Shown here piece by piece: positions 1-7,356 of a DNA stretch of 15,770 nt. The stretch's first letter is position 1. Every line of letters begins with the position of its first letter. This DNA comes from Pseudomonadota bacterium. GTDB lineage: Bacteria; Desulfobacterota; Desulfobacteria; Desulfobacterales; Desulfobacteraceae. Position numbers and translations under genes: made by a program. Under the pieces are notes generated by a model. The model saw only the letters and a list, made by a program, of their open reading frames with translations. It searched no databases and was not told where the DNA came from. The DNA lies in assembly GCA_018816605.1 (NCBI GenBank), contig JAHIVS010000309.1, forward strand, positions 1-15,770, written 5' to 3'.

Positions 1-953
1 ACAATAAGATTCCCCTCTTTTCTAATGCTATATTCATATTCGGAGCTTGAATTTTTGGGTGCTTTTTTTCTTGATAAAACTTTACCCATAGAGCTGTAAA
101 AAGCTTTTTCGGATTTTTGAATAGTGATGGGTACTGTTTCAAGTGGAGAGAGGGGGTGTTTTAATGTTTGTATTTTAATAATTTCTTTAACCGTTTGCAT
201 TTCTTCTTTTATATCAGAGTCATTAATTCCAAGGCCTTCAACGATGTTGTTGAGCGTATCAATTTCTGAATTTGTGATTAATCTATCTTCAATAGCATTT
301 AGATAGTAGGATTTAAAAATTTCTAATTTTGTTTCGGTTTTATTTGAATCGCTGATACTAATAATTGATTCTAATTTTTTTATCGTCTCTCTCTCCTTCG
401 GTGTGATCTCGTCATCATCAATTATTTTATCCAAAACCGCGTTGTAAATATTTTGTTCAATTTCTTCTGATTCAGCTTTGCAATCATGAACTAATTTATT
501 TTTTATCCCTTTTAATTTTTCTTCATTAAATTCAAGTGTTTCTAACACAAAAATCTCATCTAATATTTTCTTATACTCTGCTATTGCTTTGTCTCTTGAG
601 GTTTTTTTATAGAACATAGTGCCTGCGATTAAAGCGGCTATAGCCACAATAAAAATAAAGACAGCAGGGTTCTCAACAAACCATTGACCTACAAAGATTA
701 TAAGTACAAGGGCAATTATTACCCCTACAATTCCTATAGATCCGGCTGAATTTTGAGAAGTAGATCTATATTTTGTATTGCTGCCAAGATTTTTCCTGTA
801 GTATAACCCGCCCCGTCCTGCATGCACGTAGTTTCCTCTTGGACCACTTCCGACTCTAAAGCCTTTGACGCCTGCGGAAAGTCCAAGGCCACTTTTTGAA
901 AGATTTAAACGAACAGGTCCGGCCCTGAAACTTTTTCTGATATAGAATCCCAT
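1..953 (-). CDS. DUF4236 membrane protein with possible TerB-like tail (3' end outside window)
   Basis: An open leftward frame runs from the ATG at 953 off the left edge, 317 codons without a stop. A GGGTGG ribosome site lies just upstream. The first ~55 residues (MGFYIRKSFRAGPVRLNLSK...) have the pattern of the DUF4236 family: RKSFRxGPxRLNLSKSGxGxSxGVKGxRxGxGPRG, then a GRGGLYYRK motif. Two hydrophobic segments follow at about residues 73-89 and 95-113. After these is a charged helical region with two acidic repeats (DDDEITPKERETIKKL and a later ITNSEIDTLNNI) that resemble TerB-like helical domains; this second assignment is weaker. Function is unknown. It lies left of the repressor on the same strand and is A+T-rich, so it may be a prophage accessory gene or flanking host DNA. 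Confidence 0.8.
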   Translation of the reverse strand, partial: MGFYIRKSFRAGPVRLNLSKSGLGLSAGVKGFRVGSGPRGNYVHAGRGGLYYRKNLGSNTKYRSTSQNSAGSIGIVGVIIALVLIIFVGQWFVENPAVFIFIVAIAALIAGTMFYKKTSRDKAIAEYKKILDEIFVLETLEFNEEKLKGIKNKLVHDCKAESEEIEQNIYNAVLDKIIDDDEITPKERETIKKLESIISISDSNKTETKLEIFKSYYLNAIEDRLITNSEIDTLNNIVEGLGINDSDIKEEMQTVKEIIKIQTLKHPLSPLETVPITIQKSEKAFYSSMGKVLSRKKAPKNSSSEYEYSIRKEGNLI

Positions 954-1033
954 AAATACCACCCATTATTTAGCTGATCGTGAGCTTGAAATAATTTTCA
1001 TATATCCTAATAGTAAAGGACTGTTAATAATAC

Positions 1034-1060
1034 AATCAGGGAAACCCTGATTTTTTATTT
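1034..1060 (+). terminator. Terminator-like hairpin
   Basis: AATCAGGG (1034-1041), an AAA loop, then CCCTGATT (1045-1052), followed by TTTTATTT. The T tract follows on the + strand, so it would stop rightward transcription entering the switch region. Read leftward, as repressor mRNA, the hairpin has no U tract. Confidence 0.45.
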
Positions 1061-1095
1061 CAATTTAATATATTCGGGATTTTTGAGGAACGCAA

Positions 1096-1122
1096 TGTCT
1101 GATTTATGTGGTATTTCAGACA
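1096..1122. repeat. Inverted repeat just past the repressor stop
   Basis: TGTCTGA (1096-1102) and TCAGACA (1116-1122) are perfect inverted arms separated by 13 nt, 3 nt downstream of the repressor stop codon. They could form a weak 3' hairpin on the repressor mRNA. No U tract follows, so a terminator role is uncertain. Confidence 0.35.
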
Positions 1123-1125
1123 GTA

Positions 1126-1902
1126 CTATTTAACGAAAATGCGGTCAGCCCATATGACCTGGCCGATAATCCGAATGTTTTGGATATCGGTTTCATAGGG
1201 CGGATAGGTTTTGCGATTTTTAGAAATAATCAGGGCTTTACCATCGGGAAGTTTTTCAATTTCCTTGATAACGATGATATCGTCATATCCAAGAGCATAT
1301 ATGGAACCATTCTTCAATTGGCGTTTGCCGATATCAATCATCACAGTATCTCCGTCTTCAATTTTTGGTTCCATGGAGTCACCGGTGACTTTCATAAGAA
1401 TTAGGTTTTTTGGAGAAGATGCAATGGCAGCTAGGAAGTTTTTTCTGAAGGCATAATATCTGCCGGTTGTATTTTCTGACAAAACAAAGGAACCACCACC
1501 GGCATTCAGGGTTGCCTCTGCCATGGGGACGTAGTTGTACATATCCGGATCAGGATTATTCCATTGGGGGATATTTATTCCGTTTTCATCTTTTAGAACT
1601 TTATTCTCAGGAGAAGTATTTATCGTATGTTCTTTTGGTCGGCCGTTTTTTTGGTCAGCATAGATTGAGTCTTTAAGTCCATTTGGAATAAGTTTAGGAG
1701 GCTCCCCTGAAATAACCCAATTAGGATTAACATTAAAATGTTTTTTCAACAACAAGATATATTCAGCATCAGGAGACCTTAAATCCCTTTCATACCTGCC
1801 AACGGTGCCCTGACTCACTTTTAAAACGTCTGCAAATGTAGATTGTGAGAGAGCCCCTCTGACTTCTTTAAGACGCGATCCTATTGAGGATTTTAAATCC
1901 AT
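1126..1902 (-). CDS. Prophage repressor: HTH plus LexA/CI-type S24 self-cleavage domain
   Basis: A 258-residue protein in the place of Mu c. Residues ~7-65 form a Cro/CI-type helix-turn-helix (STFADVLKVSQGTVGRYERD). A long polar linker (~66-120) follows. Residues ~124-258 resemble the S24/LexA C-terminal domain: an Ala134-Gly135 pair fits the self-cleavage site, Ser176 in GDSMEP is the nucleophile, and Lys213 in VIKEI is the likely general base. With these residues kept, RecA-stimulated self-cleavage and SOS induction are expected; Mu's own Repc lacks this domain. It should hold the early operon off by binding the repeats at 1923-1962. It is transcribed leftward and diverges from the gene at 2025. 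A possible -10 (TATAAT on the - strand, 1922-1917) lies beside the operator. An operator-like word also lies inside the gene at 1672-1687. Confidence 0.92.
   Translation of the reverse strand: MDLKSSIGSRLKEVRGALSQSTFADVLKVSQGTVGRYERDLRSPDAEYILLLKKHFNVNPNWVISGEPPKLIPNGLKDSIYADQKNGRPKEHTINTSPENKVLKDENGINIPQWNNPDPDMYNYVPMAEATLNAGGGSFVLSENTTGRYYAFRKNFLAAIASSPKNLILMKVTGDSMEPKIEDGDTVMIDIGKRQLKNGSIYALGYDDIIVIKEIEKLPDGKALIISKNRKTYPPYETDIQNIRIIGQVIWADRIFVK
1672..1687 (-). promoter_or_regulatory. Intragenic operator-like copy (O3 candidate)
   Basis: On the - strand this reads TCCAAATGGACTTAAA. It is a 16-nt exact match to the operator-like half-site at 1949-1964 on the + strand. It lies in the stretch of the repressor gene that encodes the linker (PNGLK). 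A 16-nt repeat within 300 bases is unlikely by chance, so it may be a third repressor site. Confidence 0.5.
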
Positions 1903-1922
1903 ATGTAATAATTCTCATTATA

Positions 1923-1962
1923 TAAGTCCATTTTTACTTGACATTAAATCCAAATGGACTTA
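1923..1962. promoter_or_regulatory. Operator region between repressor and early operon (O1/O2)
   Basis: TAAGTCCATTT (1923-1933) and AAATGGACTTA (1952-1962) are perfect 11-bp inverted arms 18 nt apart, in the only divergent gap of the early region. The left arm lies between the leftward -10 candidate and its -35 zone. The right arm lies between a rightward TTGACA and its likely -10. This layout fits a repressor blocking the early promoter and tuning its own. The binding protein is inferred, not shown. Confidence 0.7.
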
Positions 1963-1966
1963 AAAC
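1938..1966 (+). promoter_or_regulatory. Candidate early promoter (Pe)
   Basis: TTGACA (1938-1943) is a consensus -35. About 16-17 nt downstream is a weak -10-like TTAAAAC (1960-1966). The right operator arm lies between them, as expected of a repressible phage early promoter. Confidence 0.45.
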
Positions 1967-2024
1967 ACTGATTAGGTTAAGTTTTTTATCTGTTTGACTG
2001 TACTTTTTTTGGGGATCTTTTGCA

Positions 2025-2495
2025 ATGGCAAATTCAACGACAGCTTATGACCTTAGGGCAAAGCAGCTATCCCTTCCCTTTATAACTTCAAAATCATTCA
2101 AACGTCCTGCCGGTAGCTTCAGACGATCTGAGGCGGTCCAAGAAGCCGTCCAGATAGCGCTTAAGAATTGTTCGTTATCCAGAGAAGAAATAGCAGATGA
2201 GATGTCCAGGTTACTGGGGGAGAAGGTGTCTGCAAACCATATTGCCAACTGGGCCGCAGAGTCAAAAAATGGTTGGCGGATGCCTTTGGAGTATGCAGCG
2301 GCATTTTCTGTGATCACAAATGACAATCGAGTTATCAAGGCAGCCTTCTCAGGGTCAGGAATTCATGTACTTGATGACAGTGAAATGGCCTTTTTTGAGA
2401 TCGGGAGAGCGGTTGAAGAAAAACGGGAAAGTGATGCCAGGTTAAAGGAAAGCAGAATTCGGCTTGAAAAGCTCAGGATGCAAGGGAAGGTATAA
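2025..2495 (+). CDS. Early DNA-binding-like protein, first gene of the early operon
   Basis: A 156-residue protein; start ATG with GGGGA about 9 nt upstream. I do not recognise the family with certainty. Residues ~50-80 (LSREEIADEMSRLLG then VSANHIANWAA) look like a helix-turn-helix in which a fixed set of interactions picks a site. The N-terminus is basic (Lys, Arg) and the last ~35 residues form a charged helix rich in Glu, Arg and Lys. As the first gene after the early promoter it sits where Mu has Ner, and may regulate the early operon. Its stop overlaps the next start (TAATG). Confidence 0.75.
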   Translation: MANSTTAYDLRAKQLSLPFITSKSFKRPAGSFRRSEAVQEAVQIALKNCSLSREEIADEMSRLLGEKVSANHIANWAAESKNGWRMPLEYAAAFSVITNDNRVIKAAFSGSGIHVLDDSEMAFFEIGRAVEEKRESDARLKESRIRLEKLRMQGKV

Positions 2496-2695
2496 TGAAC
2501 GCATTAAAAGGTATTAAAATCTGGATGGTTATTAAAGGACTCAATGCCAGAAAAATTGCAAAAAAATCCGGACGGTCTGAACCGTTTGTCAGTCTTTTTT
2601 TAAAGGGGGACAGAACCTCCCAGGGATTGGTTGATTATTTGGTGAACGAAGGATGCCCAGAAGAGCATTTTAAAAACGGCAAGGTAGCTGCATAG
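2495..2695 (+). CDS. Small HTH protein, Ner/Cro-like candidate
   Basis: A 66-residue basic protein. The segment LNARKIAKKSGRSEPFVSLFLKG (about residues 16-38) has the spacing of a Cro/CI-type helix-turn-helix. It begins within the stop of the previous gene, so the two are likely translationally coupled. By size and place it could be the Ner-like early repressor that shuts down repressor and early transcription in Mu-like phages. That role is inferred from position and fold only. Confidence 0.7.
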   Translation: MNALKGIKIWMVIKGLNARKIAKKSGRSEPFVSLFLKGDRTSQGLVDYLVNEGCPEEHFKNGKVAA

Positions 2696-2705
2696 GGAGG
2701 ATATG

Positions 2706-3557
2706 ATGGCGGAAACAATGGTGGAATTAATAAAGGAAGGCAAGGATATTACGGCCCAATTGACGGAAATTGAGCGGGTCAGATTTGATGAGTGTGAACA
2801 GATTATAAAAAAAGGACTCAACACTTTTTTAGAGGTCGGTCAAGCGCTTTCTGAAATCAGGGACAACCGTTTATATAGAGAAGATTATCCAAAGTATACC
2901 TTTGAGAAATATTGCAAAGAAGTCTGGGACCTTGGGAAAAGTACAGCTTATCAAAAAATAGATGGTTACCGTGCCGTTAGTTTTTTGGAATCTAAAATGT
3001 CCGCAATTGCGGACTTTTCTGAGATTGATTCCGAGCAATCCCAGGATATCGCTGAAGAGAAATGCACAGATTGCGAGTGGAAAAAAGCCCTGGCCAATAA
3101 AACAACAGGTGTGAAAATTCCAGGCGAATTCGGCAAATGCACCCGGCCGGAAGGGTTGTGTGAAAAACACAATCAGACTGAATCCCATCCCGCCCAGGAA
3201 ATCATCCTTCCCATTAACGAAGCCCAGACCAGGCCCCTGACAAAACTTACCCCTGATGATCAGGTCAAAGCCTGGGGGATTGTTCTGGAACAGCTCAATG
3301 ACGGCAAAAAATTGACAGCAGCTCTTGTGAACAAGGCGGTCAAAGGGGTGAGGGGTGAGGTCGTCAAAAAGGATCGTGCAAAATTAAAAAAGCAGGTTGA
3401 GAACACCCAGCTTGTCAGCAATCTTTTTAAAAAACAATACCAGGTGATGCTGGACATTTTATCTGAAGAACAGAACTCAGGCTATAAAAATTCATCAAAA
3501 AAAGAATTAATCAAGTGGCTCAAAAACCTGGTTAAAATCGCGGAGAGTGAGGATTAG
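2706..3557 (+). CDS. Early phage protein with RAYRLI-like helical domain and Cys4 cluster
   Basis: A 283-residue protein. AGGGAGG ends at 2700; of two adjacent ATGs, 2706 has the better spacing, though 2703 is possible. Residues ~40-95 (EVGQALSEIRDNRLYR, TFEKYCKEVW, STAYQKIDGYRAV) match a motif common in phage and plasmid proteins: a short helical domain with LxEIRxxRLYR and a trailing 'AYxxI'. Residues 120-152 hold four cysteines (C120, C123, C145, C152), a likely zinc site. Residues ~180-215 (LTKLTPDDQVKAW ... TAALVNKAVKGV) match the segment that usually follows the first domain. The tail is Lys-rich. It probably binds DNA; its exact role before the transposase is unknown. A 16-bp palindrome followed by a T run lies within it at 2999-3020. 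Confidence 0.75.
   Translation: MAETMVELIKEGKDITAQLTEIERVRFDECEQIIKKGLNTFLEVGQALSEIRDNRLYREDYPKYTFEKYCKEVWDLGKSTAYQKIDGYRAVSFLESKMSAIADFSEIDSEQSQDIAEEKCTDCEWKKALANKTTGVKIPGEFGKCTRPEGLCEKHNQTESHPAQEIILPINEAQTRPLTKLTPDDQVKAWGIVLEQLNDGKKLTAALVNKAVKGVRGEVVKKDRAKLKKQVENTQLVSNLFKKQYQVMLDILSEEQNSGYKNSSKKELIKWLKNLVKIAESED
2999..3020 (+). terminator. Intragenic terminator-like palindrome
   Basis: GTCCGC, AATT loop, GCGGAC (2999-3014) is a perfect 16-bp palindrome followed at once by TTTTCT. It has the form of a small intrinsic terminator or attenuator inside an early gene, upstream of transposase A. The stem is only 6 bp, and coding chance is possible. Confidence 0.3.
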
Positions 3558-3566
3558 GAGATCATT

Positions 3567-5702
3567 ATGAACCTTGTGGCTGAATCACAGATATCAGATG
3601 CTCTGGATGTTGGGACAAAGGCGGTCCGGCTTCGGGCGGTTAAAGACAACTGGCCGGTGGTAAAAAAGTCAAAGCAAGGCGGGAATGAATTGTTTTTTGT
3701 CCGGGATCTTTTGCCGGTCACGGTTCAGGCAAGCCTGGTTGTCCGGGAAGCTGTGACCGGCAATGCAGGGCTGCCTGCCATCATCCATGAAAAGCCGGTT
3801 CCCAAGCGATCTAATAAGATTGGCCTTGCAAAGTATAACCTGGTCCACGCCTTTCGCCTCGCAAAAGAAAAGGCAGGATGGGGACAAAAGGGCCAGGCTG
3901 CCAAAGATTTCCTCCTGGCATACAATGCCGGTCTTTTGCTGCCGAATATTTTTGATACTGTTGGTGAAATCCAGGAGCGGACCCTGGATGCCCTGGATAA
4001 AAAATTGCGGACCCATGACGACAATTACATGGCTCTTTGTGATGGCCGGGGCGGTTGGAAAAAGCACGGCACAACCAAGTACAAGGGCCGAAGCCTTTCA
4101 GAAACGGCAAAGGCTGTCTTTCTTAAATGCTACCTCCATGCCTCCAGGCCAACCGTGATGATGGCTATCAGAGCAGCTGTACTTACCCTTGAAAAATCCG
4201 ACTCCTCGGAAAAACCAAATGAAAGCACCTTCAGGCGGTGGCTCAAAGATTATGAAAAATACAACGCCCATGTGATCTGTCTGGCCCGGGATGGCATGAA
4301 AGCGTATCAGGATTTATACGGCCCCTATGCCACAAGGGATGCAGGACTGCTTGAGGTCGGTCAATGCCTGGTTGCAGACGGCAAGACCTTAAACTTTTTT
4401 ATTCTGCACCCTGTGACCGGGAAGCCCTGCCGGATGAAACTGATTGTTTTCCTGGACTGGGCCAGCCGGTATCCGGTTGGATGGCAGATTATGCCGGATG
4501 AAGATTCCATTGCCATTCTGGCGGCATTCAGGAATGCCGTGGAAACCCTGGGCAAGTATCCGGAATGTGTCTACCTGGATAATGGCAAGGCGTTCAAGGC
4601 AAAGGTCTTTACAGAGACAGACCCTGATTTTGAAGCCATGACAGGACTTTATGCCAGGGTGGGCACGGCCGTGACTTTTGCCAAACCCTATAATGGCAGG
4701 GCCAAGGTGGTTGAAAGGTGGTTCCGGACAGTCCAGGAACAAGTAGAATTCATGATGCCCTCCTATTGTGGGGACTCCATTATCACAAAACCCGCCTGGA
4801 TGCATCGGAATGAAAAGTTTCAAAAGGCATGGCATACGGCCAGGACCAACAACTGGATCCCCACTATCCGGGAAGCCGCCCATATCCTTGACGCATATTT
4901 TAACTGGTATGCCAGACAACCCCACCGGGAGCTTAACGGAACCCCTGAAGAAATCTTCCTGCCCGGTCGAGGCCCTGGAATTGACCCTGTGCAGCTCAAC
5001 CATGACTTTTTATGGAGAAAGGATGTTCTGCCCCACAATTGCAGGATCACCCTGTGGAAAATCGATTATGAGGCAGACTGCCTGCACAATCTGTCAAAAA
5101 AGCAGAAGATCATTGCCCGTTATAACACGGCGGATCTGAGGACGGTCTGGTGCTATACAAAGGACGGTGATTATTTAGGAGAAGCATACCCGGTACAGGC
5201 CCTGCACCCCATGGCCAGCCTTTTTGGGGATGAAGTCTCGGTGGCCCAGGTAAAAGACCATAATAAACGCCTGGCCCGGCATAAGAACGAGGCCATCAAA
5301 CAGCTTGAGGCCATGGGCGTTACCAAGGACGCTCAGGATAGCCTGAATATCCTGCCGTTTGCCCAGAAGGTGCCGGTGCTAACTGGTGCCCATTCACAAA
5401 ACCATCATAATAAAAAACGATCAAACAGTCCTGAAAAATTGACGGAAAAAGAAATCAAACGCCTTGAGCTGGTGATGGAAAAGGCGGAAGCAGAAAAGGA
5501 TATTCTGCCTGAGATCCCACGGCCAAAATTTTGGTCATCAGACCTGGAGCATTATGAATGGTGTTTCAAGCTGGTGCATGAGCATGGCCGGGAACCCGGG
5601 ACAGCGGATCGGCAATTTATGAAAGAATTTGAATTGCTGCCGGAATTCAACAACTACCGGCAGCGGTTTGAAGATCTGAAACTTGTTTATAATTTTGAAT
5701 AA
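3567..5702 (+). CDS. Mu-type transposase A (DDE integrase core)
   Basis: A 711-residue MuA homologue (Mu's is 663). It cuts the phage ends and joins them to target DNA within a transpososome. Residues ~1-55 form a winged-helix-like N domain (SDALDVGTKAVRLRA) as in MuA domain I. The rve catalytic core carries D271 (VADGK), D338 (YLDNGKAF) and E383 (VVERWFR), close to Mu's D269, D336 and E392. A beta-barrel and a Lys/Glu-rich tail follow; in Mu the tail contacts MuB. Start ATG with TAGGAG upstream. It sits directly before the B gene, as in Mu. No frameshift or lost catalytic residue is seen, so the enzyme appears intact. Confidence 0.95.
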   Translation: MNLVAESQISDALDVGTKAVRLRAVKDNWPVVKKSKQGGNELFFVRDLLPVTVQASLVVREAVTGNAGLPAIIHEKPVPKRSNKIGLAKYNLVHAFRLAKEKAGWGQKGQAAKDFLLAYNAGLLLPNIFDTVGEIQERTLDALDKKLRTHDDNYMALCDGRGGWKKHGTTKYKGRSLSETAKAVFLKCYLHASRPTVMMAIRAAVLTLEKSDSSEKPNESTFRRWLKDYEKYNAHVICLARDGMKAYQDLYGPYATRDAGLLEVGQCLVADGKTLNFFILHPVTGKPCRMKLIVFLDWASRYPVGWQIMPDEDSIAILAAFRNAVETLGKYPECVYLDNGKAFKAKVFTETDPDFEAMTGLYARVGTAVTFAKPYNGRAKVVERWFRTVQEQVEFMMPSYCGDSIITKPAWMHRNEKFQKAWHTARTNNWIPTIREAAHILDAYFNWYARQPHRELNGTPEEIFLPGRGPGIDPVQLNHDFLWRKDVLPHNCRITLWKIDYEADCLHNLSKKQKIIARYNTADLRTVWCYTKDGDYLGEAYPVQALHPMASLFGDEVSVAQVKDHNKRLARHKNEAIKQLEAMGVTKDAQDSLNILPFAQKVPVLTGAHSQNHHNKKRSNSPEKLTEKEIKRLELVMEKAEAEKDILPEIPRPKFWSSDLEHYEWCFKLVHEHGREPGTADRQFMKEFELLPEFNNYRQRFEDLKLVYNFE

Positions 5703-5712
5703 AGGAGGTTGA

Positions 5713-6432
5713 GTGAAAAACGTTTTTATAGAAACATCCCGGGTCATGGCCTTCAGAGAGGCTGCCGGTGTTGTTACGGATACGGTAAAAGGCCAGCCCG
5801 GTTTCATGGTGGTATGGGGATATGCCGGTCGCGGTAAGACCCAGTGCTCAAAAGAGTATGCCGTCAGAACTCCGGGAACCATTTATATCCGGGTCTTTGA
5901 AGGCTGGACCCCCAGGGCCATGCTGGCCCAGATCTGTCACAAGATAAACGGCATGCAGCCTAGCCGTTCGGATAAGGCCAAACAGATCATCATGGAAGAA
6001 TTGGACAGAAATCCCAAGGTGATTCTAATGGACGAGGCAGACCGCCTGTCCAATAGCAATATCGAACATTTAAGGGACATCCACGATGAGACCGGTGCCC
6101 CCATTGTCCTGATCGGTGAGCCCAGCCTTTATGGCAGGCTCACTGCCAGGCGCAGGATCTGGGAACGGGTCACCCGGGTGGTGGAATTCGGACCAGTCAG
6201 GACCGAGGATGTTGCCATCTTCGGTATGAAAGCCTGTGACCTGAAAATTATGCCGGAAGCATCGGCAGAATTGGTCAGACGGTGTCAGGGATCCTTTCGG
6301 CTGCTGTATCATCTGATGGTGGATCTTGAACGGCAGTCCAGGGCCAATAAGGTCAAAACCATCACGCTTGAAATGATAGAGGCCCTGCCTGACAGGCGGA
6401 TAGCACCCACCCCTGAAAAGGAGCCACGATGA
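5713..6432 (+). CDS. MuB-type AAA+ transposition target activator
   Basis: A 239-residue ATPase beginning at GTG with a strong AAAGGAGG upstream. Walker A is GYAGRGKT (residues 36-43), Walker B is VILMDEAD (103-110), and a sensor-like VLIGEP lies at about 132-137. MuB binds target DNA, captures the transpososome and gives target immunity; it is related to IstB and TniB. Mu's protein is about 312 residues with an N-terminal HTH region. This one starts almost at the ATPase domain, so that region is missing or replaced, perhaps by the protein encoded next. Its stop overlaps the following start (ATGATG). Confidence 0.9.
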   Translation: MKNVFIETSRVMAFREAAGVVTDTVKGQPGFMVVWGYAGRGKTQCSKEYAVRTPGTIYIRVFEGWTPRAMLAQICHKINGMQPSRSDKAKQIIMEELDRNPKVILMDEADRLSNSNIEHLRDIHDETGAPIVLIGEPSLYGRLTARRRIWERVTRVVEFGPVRTEDVAIFGMKACDLKIMPEASAELVRRCQGSFRLLYHLMVDLERQSRANKVKTITLEMIEALPDRRIAPTPEKEPR

Positions 6433-7022
6433 TGAAGTCCGCATCTACAGAAATGGTAAAAAACTTTGCAGCTGCCAACGGCATTGTGAAGAAAAAAGAA
6501 GCCCGGGAAAGCCTGGGCCTTTCATCGGATCAGACCAAGTATGCATTTGATAACCTTGTTAAAGGAGGATATTTGCGCCGGATTGATCACGGCCTTTACC
6601 AGTTTTGTGAATTGGTTCAAAAACCCGGTATAGAAGGGGTCGACAAGATCTGGCGGGCCATGCAAATCAGCACCACATTTTCTGCCGCAGAGATTGCCAG
6701 ACTTGCCAGTTCCTCAACCGCCTATGTGTACAAACGGTTCAGACAATATCGGGCGGACGGCTATCTCAAGGAGGCAGGCGTGAAAAGAACCTACGGCTCA
6801 GGACAGGAAAAGCTGTGGCGCCTGACCCTTAAGGGGAAGAATAAGGCCCAGAATCCCAATGTTGAAGCCTTTGAACCGGATCCTCTGGTCATGGCAACGG
6901 TTAACTTGAACCGCCTGATCTGTTCCGGCCTTGCCTTCAGGTCAAAGGATACGGCAACCCAGGCATTAGAGCACCTGGATATTATCAAAAAAGGACTCTC
7001 TTACATCCTTGAAGAGGGATAA
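6429..7022 (+). CDS. Tandem winged-helix DNA-binding protein
   Basis: A 197-residue protein whose ATG overlaps the stop of the B gene, so the two are coupled. Two winged-helix-like units can be seen. Residues ~8-60 (GIVKKKEARESLGLSSDQTKYAFDNLVKGGYLRRIDHGLYQF) resemble MarR/IclR-type N-terminal units with a wing. Residues ~75-130 (FSAAEIARLASSSTAYVYKRFRQYRADGYLKEAG) form a second one. The C-terminal ~50 residues are helical. Function is not known. Because this phage's B lacks the usual N-terminal HTH region, this could supply DNA binding in trans, which is inference. Confidence 0.75.
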   Translation: MMKSASTEMVKNFAAANGIVKKKEARESLGLSSDQTKYAFDNLVKGGYLRRIDHGLYQFCELVQKPGIEGVDKIWRAMQISTTFSAAEIARLASSSTAYVYKRFRQYRADGYLKEAGVKRTYGSGQEKLWRLTLKGKNKAQNPNVEAFEPDPLVMATVNLNRLICSGLAFRSKDTATQALEHLDIIKKGLSYILEEG

Positions 7023-7082
7023 AGAAAGGCCCGGGAGATGCACCACCATCTTCCCAGGCCAAAACCGCAATGGTCACATTGC

Positions 7083-7119
7083 ATTGACAATGTTAGCCGG
7101 GCAGGCTGGCATTGTCAAT
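7083..7119 (+). promoter_or_regulatory. Long hairpin immediately upstream of a ribosome site
   Basis: ATTGACAATG (7083-7092) and CATTGTCAAT (7110-7119) are perfect 10-bp inverted arms, with a nested AGCC/GGCT pair (7095-7098 with 7104-7107) after a 2-nt bulge on each side. The AAGGAGA ribosome site starts at 7121, 1 nt past the stem. No U tract follows. It may control translation or protect the mRNA of the genes at 7132 onward, or be a protein-binding site. Confidence 0.55.
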
Positions 7120-7131
7120 AAAGGAGAATGC

Positions 7132-7356
7132 ATGAGCAGAATCGTAACAGGATGGTTTAGACCGAAGGCCAAGAAAAGATCGCCTCGTTTAATCATGCTT
7201 TGCTGCCTTCAATGCGGATATTTGTTTGAATCCTCCAGGACCGGCAGTGCCTGTTCAAATTGTGGTGACAGGGCCACCATCCCGGCTGCAAATTGGGCTC
7301 CGGCAAAATACGGGATGCCCAGATTCAAACAGGGAAAGGCGGAAAACAATGATTAA
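7132..7356 (+). CDS. Small zinc-ribbon protein
   Basis: A 74-residue protein. The ATG at 7132 is chosen because AAGGAGA (7121-7127) lies 5 nt before it; the frame stays open further upstream but without a site and into the hairpin. C25-x2-C28 and C41-x2-C44 (CLQCG ... CSNCG) form a typical zinc ribbon. The N-terminal 20 residues are strongly basic. No family is recognised. Such small proteins are common in the early or middle block of Mu-like phages and may bind nucleic acid. It overlaps the next gene by 8 nt. Confidence 0.65.
   Translation: MSRIVTGWFRPKAKKRSPRLIMLCCLQCGYLFESSRTGSACSNCGDRATIPAANWAPAKYGMPRFKQGKAENND

Noticed and set aside
7092..7098. Second copy of the core heptamer GTTAGCC
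   Set aside because: It sits inside the hairpin at 7083-7119 with no matching R'' or L boxes, so it is probably chance and not an attC.
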